Shown: piece after piece, positions 15,312 through 22,877 of the stretch | Numbering within the stretch: position 1 is the stretch's first letter | Layout of the letters: each line of letters opens with the position of its first letter | Source of the DNA: Planobispora rosea | GTDB taxonomy: Bacteria; Actinomycetota; Actinomycetes; Streptosporangiales; Streptosporangiaceae | DNA: 64,000 nt | Reading direction: 5' to 3' | Assembly (NCBI RefSeq): GCF_014648175.1 | Contig: NZ_BMQP01000025.1 | Coordinates: 1-64,000, forward strand | Translations under genes and position numbers: made by a program | Notes under the pieces: generated by a model | What the model was told of the DNA's origin: nothing | The model's input: the letters and a program-made list of their open reading frames with translations, nothing else | Database searches by the model: none

Positions 15312-16405
15312 ACCGGCTGGACAGGTTGCGCGGGCCGGTGCCGCCGCGCGCGCACGACGCGCGGGCCCTGGCGGCCCTGGCCGCCAACCCGGGGTGCGCC
15401 CGGCGGGCGCTGATGGACGCGGCCGGGGTGGACAAGGACGGTACGGCACGGCATCTGGGCTTCCCCGCGCCCTTCGGCCAGTCACAGTTCGCGATCACCC
15501 GGGGGAACGTGTTCGAGGCCCTGGTGAAGGAGAACGGCTGCGCGGAGCTGCTGCGGCTGCTGCGCGAGCTGCTCGGGCTCCCCATCGACCAGGTGGGTTA
15601 CCAGGACGTGGAGACCGTTGGCTCGCACCTGCGGGCCTCGCACACCCGGACGCTGATCGACCGGGCCGCGCGGGAGCTGGACGCGGCGGTCTTCTACGAC
15701 CATCCGATGCTCAGCCTCCAGATCGCCGGGCACACCGCCTATCTGGAGCCGGACGTGCTCGCCTTCCAGCTGGGCGGGCGCTTCCACATCGTGGAGATCA
15801 AGTCGTTCTCGGTGATCGACGGGCAGGCGGAGCCCGAGAAGGTGGCGGCGGCGGCCCGGCAGGCGGCGGTGTACGTGCTCGCGTTGCGCGCGCTCATGGC
15901 CGATCTCGGGCACGATCCGGAGCGGGTCTCCCACGACGTGGTGCTCGTCTGCCCGGAGAACTTCGCCAACCGGCCGACCGCGTCGCTGGTGGACGTGCGC
16001 AGGCAGCTGGCGGTGCTCAAGCGGCAGCTGGTACGGATGACCCGGGTGGACCGGCTGCTGGAGGGGCTCCCCCCGGAGCTGACCTTCTCCCTGGAACCGG
16101 ATGACGAGGGCGTGCCGACGCGCTCGGCGCGTGAGCTGGCCGAGGCGCTGGGCCGGGTGCCGGCCCGGTACGCGCCGGACTGCCTGTCGACGTGTGACAT
16201 GTGCATGTTCTGCCGCGACGAGGCGCGTGCCTGCGGTTCGACGGACCTGCTCGGCCGTCAGGTCCGCGACCAGCTCGGCGGCGTGTCGGGGGCGGCCGAG
16301 GCGCTGGGACTGGCCGAGGGGACGATCGTCCCCGGCGAGGGCCAGGAGGAGATCGCCCGGGTGCTCCGGCTGGCCAACCGCCTGCGGGAGGAGTGCCTCA
16401 GGTGA
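15308..16405 (+). CDS. RecB/Cas4-like PD-(D/E)xK nuclease with iron-sulphur-type cysteines
   Basis: A 365-residue protein with the signature of the RecB-family nucleases: Glu69 in RGNVFEALV, Asp149 in YLEPDV, Glu163 and Lys165 in VEIKS, and the QxxxY motif at Gln185-Tyr189. Cys30 near the N-terminus (NPGCAR) and a C-terminal cluster (C292, C296, C299, C302, C309) match the split one-plus-three layout of the [4Fe-4S] ligands in Cas4, AddB and Dna2. It should cleave single-stranded or unwound DNA with a divalent metal. The GTG start has GGGGG six bases upstream. The SF1 helicase two genes on is the expected partner. No CRISPR context exists, so it is not a Cas4 in function. Confidence 0.8.
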   Translation: MNRLDRLRGPVPPRAHDARALAALAANPGCARRALMDAAGVDKDGTARHLGFPAPFGQSQFAITRGNVFEALVKENGCAELLRLLRELLGLPIDQVGYQDVETVGSHLRASHTRTLIDRAARELDAAVFYDHPMLSLQIAGHTAYLEPDVLAFQLGGRFHIVEIKSFSVIDGQAEPEKVAAAARQAAVYVLALRALMADLGHDPERVSHDVVLVCPENFANRPTASLVDVRRQLAVLKRQLVRMTRVDRLLEGLPPELTFSLEPDDEGVPTRSARELAEALGRVPARYAPDCLSTCDMCMFCRDEARACGSTDLLGRQVRDQLGGVSGAAEALGLAEGTIVPGEGQEEIARVLRLANRLREECLR

Positions 16406-16473
16406 GCGAGCGGAGCGAGCGGGCCGTGGACGCGGCAGCGTCGCGGACGCGGCCGGCGGAGGAGGTCGCGTGA
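16402..16473 (+). CDS. Possible 23-codon linking ORF between operon genes 2 and 3
   Basis: A GTG inside the last codons of the nuclease gene (GTGA overlap at 16402) opens a 23-residue frame that ends in a TGA overlapping the GTG start of the next gene. Its first codons spell VSERSERA from a GAGCGAGCGGAGCGAGCG repeat. From memory, this short motif recurs in intergenic DNA of many actinobacteria, so the frame may be a repeat insertion that keeps ribosomes moving. A real peptide is doubtful. Confidence 0.25.
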   Translation: MSERSERAVDAAASRTRPAEEVA

Positions 16474-17939
16474 GCACTCTGCTGGCGCTGGCGCGGTTGC
16501 GGGCGATGCGGGACGGGACGGCGCAGCGGATCACCACGGTCCGGCACTGCCATGTCGCGGAGCGGCCGATGGTGTTCATCCCGCTGAAGCTCGCCGGTGA
16601 GGCCGCGGCGCCGCTGGGGGCGATGGTGGGCACCGATCCGGGGCATCCGCGGCTCCTGGTCGTGCCGCAGCCGCGCAACCGTGATCTGCGTTTCGCCTTC
16701 GCCGGGGAGCTGGCCGAGGTGCTGCTGCCGTACATCGAGAGCTTCCAGAAGGCCACCGAGACGGTGGAGAAGAAGGGCGGCGAGCCGTACGAGCGGTGCC
16801 TGGACGCGCCGCAGATCGTCGTGCCGAACCGCCCGGCGGTGGCGTTCACCGGGCTGCTGGGGCGCTCCACCCGCTTCCGGCGGGTGGACGGGCCCCATCC
16901 GGTGCATCCGTCGGTGCCGCTGCTGGGCCGGTGGCTGACGTATTTCGCGGACCGGGCCGCGCAGCCGGGGTCGTCGCTGCTGCTGGCGGCGACGGAGGCG
17001 CTGGGCGCACACTGGGCGACGGGGCAGAGCGGCCTGGAGGACGCGAACCTGGCGGCGCTGATGGGCTGGATCGATCCGCCGGCCGGGATGAGCGGACGGC
17101 GGGCGGCGGAGGAGGCGGAGGATCCGCTGCTGTGGCCGCCGGCCGGTCCGGCGACCGATCCGGGGTTCGACAACGAGGTGCTGGGCCCGGCGATCCGGGC
17201 CTACGAGGACGCTCCGACGGCGCGGGCTGTGGAGCGGATCACGCAGGCTCTGCGGACCCAGCTGGAGCCGACCTGGCGGCTGATGTGGCGGGCGGTGGAG
17301 CTGCTGCGGGCGCTGCCGGAGGGCTCGCGGGTGCGGGACCGGTGGGAGGCGGACCGGGGGTCGTTCACCCGGTTCGTGGAGCGGCTCGCCGAGGGCGGGC
17401 CCCCGCAGGCGCGCAGGGACGGCGCGGTGAGCGCGGCGGCGCGGCTGGCCGGGCTGGAGCGGGCGCGGGCCGGTTACGACGTGCAGCGGGCCTATGACGA
17501 CCCGCTCGTCATGGCGGAGTACCGGCTGACCGGTGAGGCGTTCGCCGGGGTGGTCACGAGTGCCGAGCCGGAGCATTTCGAGGGCGAGGGCCGCTCGCGC
17601 AAGCTCCGGCCGCTGATCACGGTCCGGACGGAGGATCCGGTACGGCTGGCGCCGGGCACCGTGCTGGGCAGCCCGGACCGGAAGGGCCACGGCGCCGAGG
17701 TGGTCGGGCTGGCCGGCGACGAGATCACCTTGAAGATCGTCAAGGGGATGGGACGGGGGAGGACGCCTGCTCCGGGCGCGGTGCCCGAACCGGGCGAGCG
17801 GGTCTGCTACACCTCGCTGACCGATGACTTCCAGACCTCGGCGGCGCTGCCGGATCCCGAGCAGACGCCGTGGACCCACGGCGGACCGCCCGAGGAGTAC
17901 GTGCCCAGCGACGATGACGCGCGGGAGGAATGGGAGTGA
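16470..17939 (+). CDS. Unknown protein between nuclease and helicase genes
   Basis: A 489-residue cytoplasmic protein that I cannot place in a family. The N-terminal 120 residues look alpha/beta, including RPMVFIPLKLAGE and PRLLVVPQPRNRDLRF. The middle (about 200-370) is helical with many Arg/Glu pairs. The C-terminal 110 residues include a beta-rich segment that could be an OB- or SH3-like fold (LAPGTVLGSPDRKGHGAEVVGL), ending in an acidic tail. Strong GGAGGAGG ribosome binding site five bases before the GTG. Ten bases separate it from the helicase gene. By position it is a likely structural or DNA-binding subunit of the complex. Confidence 0.75.
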   Translation: MSTLLALARLRAMRDGTAQRITTVRHCHVAERPMVFIPLKLAGEAAAPLGAMVGTDPGHPRLLVVPQPRNRDLRFAFAGELAEVLLPYIESFQKATETVEKKGGEPYERCLDAPQIVVPNRPAVAFTGLLGRSTRFRRVDGPHPVHPSVPLLGRWLTYFADRAAQPGSSLLLAATEALGAHWATGQSGLEDANLAALMGWIDPPAGMSGRRAAEEAEDPLLWPPAGPATDPGFDNEVLGPAIRAYEDAPTARAVERITQALRTQLEPTWRLMWRAVELLRALPEGSRVRDRWEADRGSFTRFVERLAEGGPPQARRDGAVSAAARLAGLERARAGYDVQRAYDDPLVMAEYRLTGEAFAGVVTSAEPEHFEGEGRSRKLRPLITVRTEDPVRLAPGTVLGSPDRKGHGAEVVGLAGDEITLKIVKGMGRGRTPAPGAVPEPGERVCYTSLTDDFQTSAALPDPEQTPWTHGGPPEEYVPSDDDAREEWE

Positions 17940-17948
17940 GGAGCGGTC

Positions 17949-19262
17949 ATGGCGCTTGAGATCGTGCGGACCCCGACCCCGCAGCAGGAGGCGGCGGCCG
18001 TCGTGGCGGGCGTGCTGGCGGACCTGCCGCGCCACCGCGGCGTGGTGGTGGACTCCCCGCCCGGGGCGGGCAAGTCGACACTGGTGGTCAGAGCCGCCGG
18101 GCACGTCGCGGAGACCGGCGAACCGCTGATGATCGTCGCGCAGACCAACGAGCAGGTCGACGACCTGGTGGAGCGGCTGGCGACCGAGCATCCGGACCTG
18201 GCGGTCGGCCGCCTGTCGGCGAGCGGGTACACCGCGCCGTCCCGGATCCGCGGGCACTCCAACGTCTCGATCGCGAGCAAACTGCCCGACCTGGGCGATC
18301 CGGCGGTGGTGGTGGCCACGGCGGACAAGTGGGCCTGGGTCGGTGACCGTACCTGGCCGTGGGCGATCGTCGACGAGGCGTACCAGATGCGCTCGGACAA
18401 GCTGCTGCGCATCGCGTCGTTGTTCGAGCGCGCGTTGTTCGTGGGCGACCCGGGGCAGCTGGACCCGTTCTCGATCGTGGACGGCGACCGCTGGGCGGGC
18501 CTGTCGTGGGATCCGGTGCAGAGCGCCGTCTCGGTGCTGCTGCGCCACAATCCGGACCTTCCGGTGCACCGGCTCCCGGTCTCGTGGCGGCTGCCGGCGT
18601 CGGCGGCGCCGGTGGTGTCGGAGGCGTTCTACCCGTTCACCGGGTTCCGGTCGGGGACCGGGCACGCGGACCGGTCGCTGGAGCTGACGGTGAACGGCAT
18701 GCGGACCTCCTACGACCGGGCGCTGGAGACGGCGGCGGCCTCGGGCTGGGCGCTGTACGAGCTGCCGAGCCGGCACACGGTGCGCACCGACGCCGAGGCG
18801 GTGCAGGCGGTGGCGCTGCTGGCGGTACGGCTGCTGCAGCGGGCGCCGGTGGCGCACTCGGAGCGGGGCAGCCACCCGGTCACGGCGGACCGGATCGCGA
18901 TCGGCGCGGCGCACCGCGACCAGGTGGCGGCGATCCGCGCGGCCGGGGTGCCGGACGAGATCACGGTGGACACCGCCAACCGGCTGCAGGGCCGGGAGTA
19001 CGACGTGACGATCGTGCTGCATCCGCTCTCGGGGCGGCGGGACGCCACCGCGTTCCATCTGGAGTCGGGGCGGCTGTGCGTGCTCACCTCGCGGCACCGG
19101 CACGCGTGCATCGTGGTGGCGCGGGCGGGCATCCCGGAGCTGCTGGACGCCCATCCGTCGGCCGAACCGGTGCAGCTGGGCGTGCCGGTGAAGTTCCCGG
19201 ACGGCTGGGAGGCCAACCAGGCCGTGATGGCCCACCTGGCCGGTCACCGGGTGACGCCCTGA
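17949..19262 (+). CDS. SF1 helicase, Upf1/Dna2-like
   Basis: A 437-residue stand-alone helicase core. The Q-motif PTPQQ (9-13), Walker A SPPGAGKST (36-44), motif Ia AQTNEQVDDLVERL (64-77), motif II VDEAYQM (141-147), motif III VGDPGQLDPF (165-174), SWRLP (212-216), motif V VDTANRLQGREYDVTIV (340-356) and motif VI LTSRHRHACIVV (379-390) are all present, in the pattern of the Upf1-like SF1B group. It should be an ATP-driven 5'-3' translocase on single strands. ATG start with GAGGAG just upstream. The compact size without insertions suggests that it works with the neighbouring nuclease. Confidence 0.88.
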   Translation: MALEIVRTPTPQQEAAAVVAGVLADLPRHRGVVVDSPPGAGKSTLVVRAAGHVAETGEPLMIVAQTNEQVDDLVERLATEHPDLAVGRLSASGYTAPSRIRGHSNVSIASKLPDLGDPAVVVATADKWAWVGDRTWPWAIVDEAYQMRSDKLLRIASLFERALFVGDPGQLDPFSIVDGDRWAGLSWDPVQSAVSVLLRHNPDLPVHRLPVSWRLPASAAPVVSEAFYPFTGFRSGTGHADRSLELTVNGMRTSYDRALETAAASGWALYELPSRHTVRTDAEAVQAVALLAVRLLQRAPVAHSERGSHPVTADRIAIGAAHRDQVAAIRAAGVPDEITVDTANRLQGREYDVTIVLHPLSGRRDATAFHLESGRLCVLTSRHRHACIVVARAGIPELLDAHPSAEPVQLGVPVKFPDGWEANQAVMAHLAGHRVTP

Positions 19263-19313
19263 GCGCCGGGTGACGCCCCGAAAACCGGATGACGCCGAAC
19301 ACCGGGTGAGGCC
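19247..19313. repeat. Four degenerate CCGGGTGACGCC direct repeats
   Basis: Copies begin at 19247, 19266, 19285 and 19302, with spacings of 19, 19 and 17 bases. The first lies in the last codons of the helicase gene. They look like recent tandem duplication of the gene's 3' end. A function is not evident. Confidence 0.55.
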
Positions 19314-19333
19314 GCCCTGCCCGTACCGGGCGG
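19312..19333. terminator. Hairpin between convergent helicase and XRE genes
   Basis: CCGCCC pairs with GGGCGG around ten bases. An alternative GCCCG/CGGGC stem lies inside it. It is the only plausible terminator between the two gene ends. Confidence 0.4.
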
Positions 19334-19334
19334 A

Positions 19335-20222
19335 TCAGTGGACGTGGTCGGGGACCGAGTCCTCCGGGTGCGCGCGGAGCCAGGCGATGCGCTCGCGGCT
19401 CTCGTCGTCGGCGGGCGTGTAGACCACCAGGCGGGTCTCCGGCGGTGAGGCCAGGGTCATGCTCGTCGAGACGGTGCGGATCAGCCCGGCGGCGCTGTGC
19501 TGGAAGATCTTCATGCGGCTGCCGGGCCTGGCCACGTCGTGGGTGGCCCACATCCGGGCGAACTCGGGGCTGGCCGCCGACAGACGGCGGACGAAGTCGG
19601 TCCAGGCGGGTTCGCCGAGGTGGCGGCCGAACCCGGCGCGCAGGGTGGCCACCATCTGCGGCAGTTCCTCCTCCCGGTTGACCACCGGGTTGCAGCAGTC
19701 GCGGCCGGTGAACAGCTGCCAGAGCGCGTTGCGGGTGGCGGGCGGCTGCGTCGTCAGGATGGGGAACATCGACTCGTAGGTCGCGTTCCAGGCCAGCAGG
19801 TCGTAGCGGGCGTTGTAGACCGCGGCGGGGATCGGGTCAAGCTGGTCGAGGATGAGCTGCGTCTCGGGTTCCAGGCTGAGGCATCCCCCGGTCTCGGTCA
19901 CCTCGGGCACGTCGGCGAGCCGGTAGAGGTGCTCGTGCTCGGCCGGGTCCAGCCCGAGGGTGCGGGAGATCGCGTCGAGCACCTGCACGCTGACGTTGAT
20001 CGGCCGTCCCTGCTCCAGCCAGGTGTACCAGGTGACGCCGACCCCGGCGAGCTGGGCGACCTCCTCGCGGCGCAGACCGGGGGTGCGGCGGCGCAGGCCG
20101 GGCGGGAGGCCGACGTCCGACGGGGTGATGCGCTCCCGGCGGCTGCGCAGGAAGGCGGCGAGCTCCGTCCGGCGGGCTCGGGCGTTCCGGCGGCTTCCGG
20201 TACGGCTGTCCGGCTGGATCAC
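19335..20222 (-). CDS. MmyB-like XRE family transcriptional regulator
   Basis: A 295-residue regulator: XRE helix-turn-helix at about residues 18-85 (TPGLRREEVAQLAGVGVTWYTWLEQG) and an MmyB-like ligand-binding domain to the end (YNARYDLLAWNATYESMFP). I start at the GTG at 20222 because GGGAGG lies six bases upstream; a GTG at 20228 would overlap that site. It is divergent from an MFS exporter, matching the layout of the first MmyB/MFS pair near 12 kb, so it probably controls that exporter. Confidence 0.85.
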   Translation of the reverse strand: MIQPDSRTGSRRNARARRTELAAFLRSRRERITPSDVGLPPGLRRRTPGLRREEVAQLAGVGVTWYTWLEQGRPINVSVQVLDAISRTLGLDPAEHEHLYRLADVPEVTETGGCLSLEPETQLILDQLDPIPAAVYNARYDLLAWNATYESMFPILTTQPPATRNALWQLFTGRDCCNPVVNREEELPQMVATLRAGFGRHLGEPAWTDFVRRLSAASPEFARMWATHDVARPGSRMKIFQHSAAGLIRTVSTSMTLASPPETRLVVYTPADDESRERIAWLRAHPEDSVPDHVH

Positions 20223-20329
20223 GGTCACCCTCCCATGCTGGCCGACGTGTGATCCGCTTGCCAGGTGTTACCGATACCAGGATCGGCAGGCTCTCACTAC
20301 CCGTATCCGGCCGGCCGCAGAGTCGTCCC

Positions 20330-21712
20330 ATGACCGCTGTCTCCACAAGCCCCACGAGGGCTCCGGCCCTGCGCTCCCCCTGGCTGCTGACGATCATCCT
20401 GACCGGGCAGTTCATGGCCGTACTCGATGTCTCGATCGTCAACGTCGCCGCCCCCGTGATCCGTTCCGATCTCGGCGCGTCGGGTTCCGCCCTCCAGATG
20501 ATCATCTCTGGGTACACCGTCGCCTACGCCATGCTGCTGGTCACCGGTGCCCGCCTCGGCGGCCGGTACGGCGGACGCCGGTTGTTCCTGTCCGGCCTGG
20601 CGCTGTTCACCGCCGCTTCCCTGGCCTGCGGGCTGGCCTCCTCCGCGGGACAGCTGATCGTTTTCCGGCTGCTGCAGGGCGCGGGGGCGGCGCTGATGGT
20701 CCCGCAGGTCCTGATCATGATTCAGACGAACTTCGCGGGGGCGGCGCGGGCCCGGGCGCTCAGCCTCTACGCCGCGGTGATCTCCGGGGCGGCGATCGCC
20801 GGGCAGGTGCTGGGCGGCCTGCTGGTCTCGGCCGACCTGCTGGGTACCGCGTGGCGGCCGGTGTTCCTGGTGAACGTGCCGATCGGGCTGGGCCTGCTCG
20901 TCGCCGGACGGCGGCTGCTGCCCGCCTCCGAGCCCGGTGCCCGGCGGCCCCTGGACCTGCCTGGCCTGGTCACGCTCTCGGCGGCGGTGAGCCTGCTGGT
21001 GGTGCCGCTGGTGCTGGGACACGAGCAGCACTGGCCGCTGTGGGGCTGGGTGACGATGGCCGGGAGCGCGGTCCTGGCGGGGGTGTTCGTGGCGGTGGAG
21101 CGGCGGGCCGCCGCGCCGCTGGCGCCGGCTCGGGTGCTGCGTGCCCCGGGGGTGGTCCCGTCGATGCTGGCGGTCCTCGGGGTGATGGCGACCTACGGGG
21201 GGTTCCTGTTCACCGTCGCGCTGCACCTGCAGGGCCCGCTGGGTGACAGCCCGGTCGAGGCGGGCCTGACATTCCTGCCGATGGCGGCGGCCTTCGCCGC
21301 GGTCAGCCTCAACTGGCGGCGGGTCCCCGAGCGGCTGCAGCGCCGGGTGATCGTCGCTTCGTTCGGCGTCGCCGGGCTCGGCTACCTCGCCCTGGCGGCG
21401 GCGTTCGGCGGGGGCGGGCACGGGCAGCCGCTGCTGGCCGTCACCCTGGCGGTGACGGGGGCGGCGCTGGCCGGGACGTTCAGCCCGGTGCTCGGGGTGG
21501 CCCTCACGCATGTCGCCCCCGCCGACGCCTCCGACGCCGGCGGGCTGTTCGTGATGGTGATGCAGCTCGGCCAGGTGGCGGGCGTGGCGACGTTCGGCAC
21601 GCTGTACCTGGCCCAGGGGTCGATCACGGCCACCGCGGTGGCGCTGGGCGTCACCGCGGCGGCGGCGGGGCTGTGCGCGCTGCCCCTGCTGCGGGTACGG
21701 TCCCCGCGCTGA
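20330..21712 (+). CDS. MFS drug exporter, DHA2 (14-TMS) type
   Basis: A 460-residue membrane transporter with about 14 hydrophobic segments. The first contains FMAVLDVSIVNVAAP, typical of the EmrB/QacA-like DHA2 family, and GARLGGRYGGRRLF is the loop 2-3 motif. ATG start at 20330, weak ribosome binding site. Probably a proton antiporter for hydrophobic or cationic compounds. A perfect 20-base-pair hairpin ends its transcript. Confidence 0.85.
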   Translation: MTAVSTSPTRAPALRSPWLLTIILTGQFMAVLDVSIVNVAAPVIRSDLGASGSALQMIISGYTVAYAMLLVTGARLGGRYGGRRLFLSGLALFTAASLACGLASSAGQLIVFRLLQGAGAALMVPQVLIMIQTNFAGAARARALSLYAAVISGAAIAGQVLGGLLVSADLLGTAWRPVFLVNVPIGLGLLVAGRRLLPASEPGARRPLDLPGLVTLSAAVSLLVVPLVLGHEQHWPLWGWVTMAGSAVLAGVFVAVERRAAAPLAPARVLRAPGVVPSMLAVLGVMATYGGFLFTVALHLQGPLGDSPVEAGLTFLPMAAAFAAVSLNWRRVPERLQRRVIVASFGVAGLGYLALAAAFGGGGHGQPLLAVTLAVTGAALAGTFSPVLGVALTHVAPADASDAGGLFVMVMQLGQVAGVATFGTLYLAQGSITATAVALGVTAAAAGLCALPLLRVRSPR

Positions 21713-21766
21713 GCCGCCCCCGGTGCCCGGAGCCGGGCACGGTCCCCGCGCCGGGTCTCCCTGGCG

Positions 21767-21813
21767 CCCGGGAGCGGGTACGGCCCTCGCGCTGGGCCGT
21801 ACCCGCTCCCGGG
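21767..21813. terminator. Perfect 20-base-pair hairpin terminator
   Basis: Bases 21767-21786 are exactly complementary to 21794-21813, with a seven-base loop (tcgcgct). It sits between the ends of the MFS gene and the convergent acetyltransferase gene and can act in both directions. No T tract. Confidence 0.75.
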
Positions 21814-21815
21814 AG

Positions 21816-22769
21816 TCAGACCGTGCGCCGCCAGACGTCGATGGCCAGCACCTGGCGCATGCCCACCGACAGGTACAGGTCCAGGGCGGGAGTGCTGTTG
21901 CCCGCGTCGACGTGCAGGTAGGTGCCGGCCCGGCCGCGCCGGGCGTCGGCGGCGAAGGCCGTGCGGAGCATGAGACGGCCCAGGCCGCGACTGCGGAAGG
22001 CGGGCAGGACGGCGAGCTGGCGGACGTAGCCGCAGTTCTCGTCGCCGGCGAACATGTCCGTGCCGAGCAGCATCGCCGCGGGCTCGCCGTCGACGGAGGC
22101 GACGAGCAGCTGGGACCAGTCGGTGGTGCTGGAGGAGTCCAGCTCGGCGAACCACTCGTCGAAGCCCTTGGGGACGAACCCGAAGTGCTCGGCGAAGCCC
22201 GCCTGCTGGACGGCGTGGCCCTGGCGGCGCGCCTCGTCGGTGTCGCCGGCACGGAGGGTGACCCCCGCCGGGAGGGCGGGCTCGGTGACCGGCCCCTCGT
22301 GGTCGATCAGGAGCCGGATGAAGCTGGCGGCGGGCGTGAAACCGCGGGCGGCGGCGACGGCGCGCTTGCCGCTGTCCTCGCGGTAGAGGCCGATGTCCAG
22401 GACGGCGCGGTCGTGGCCCAGCTCGGCGGTGATCTGCCTGGCCCGCTCGGTCACGGTGTCCCACAGGCGGCCGGTGAGGGCCTGGGCGTCGGGGTGGGTC
22501 ACCACGTCGACGTCCACGTTGTCGCTGGTGCCCTTGCGGCGGGCCCACGCCCAGGCGACCAGACGGCCGCCGGTGTCGTGGACGAGCCAGCCGTCCCTGT
22601 CCCTGTCGAAGTCGGGCTCGTTGAGTTCGTCCGTGACGTCGTCCAGGGTCATGTCCGCCTTGCCGATGACCTGCGTGTCGCACAGCGAGATCAGCTCGTG
22701 GATGGCCTGGGCGTCGTCGGCGGTGGGCCGCCGGGTGACGTACCCGGCGGCGGTTGCGGTGCTGTCCAT
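21816..22769 (-). CDS. GNAT acetyltransferase with two GNAT-like domains
   Basis: A 317-residue protein built as two tandem GNAT folds, like mycothiol synthase. The C-terminal half holds the acetyl-CoA binding motif QLAVLPAFRSRGLGRLML (about 248-265) and ends in SVGMRQVLAIDVWRR. The N-terminal half (about 12-150) is degenerate. It should transfer an acyl group to a small amine in the cytoplasm. ATG start, poor ribosome binding site. Convergent with the MFS gene. Substrate unknown. Confidence 0.8.
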   Translation of the reverse strand: MDSTATAAGYVTRRPTADDAQAIHELISLCDTQVIGKADMTLDDVTDELNEPDFDRDRDGWLVHDTGGRLVAWAWARRKGTSDNVDVDVVTHPDAQALTGRLWDTVTERARQITAELGHDRAVLDIGLYREDSGKRAVAAARGFTPAASFIRLLIDHEGPVTEPALPAGVTLRAGDTDEARRQGHAVQQAGFAEHFGFVPKGFDEWFAELDSSSTTDWSQLLVASVDGEPAAMLLGTDMFAGDENCGYVRQLAVLPAFRSRGLGRLMLRTAFAADARRGRAGTYLHVDAGNSTPALDLYLSVGMRQVLAIDVWRRTV

Positions 22770-22877
22770 GGGATCGAGTGTGACCCGGCCGACTTGGCTC
22801 TGACTGGGTCACGGCTTGGCCGCCGCGTGCTCACCGACCGCCGCATGCTCACCGGCGGGCCCCGATGTGGCCGCGGT

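Noticed and set aside
15308..16405. Cas4 of a CRISPR-Cas system
   Set aside because: No repeat-spacer array and no other cas gene in the window; the helicase neighbour points to a Dna2-like role.
16398..19247. A 949-codon open frame on the minus strand opposite the nuclease-helicase operon
   Set aside because: It is His/Arg/Pro/Gly-rich low-complexity translation, the usual shadow in GC-rich DNA, and the plus strand carries recognisable domains throughout.
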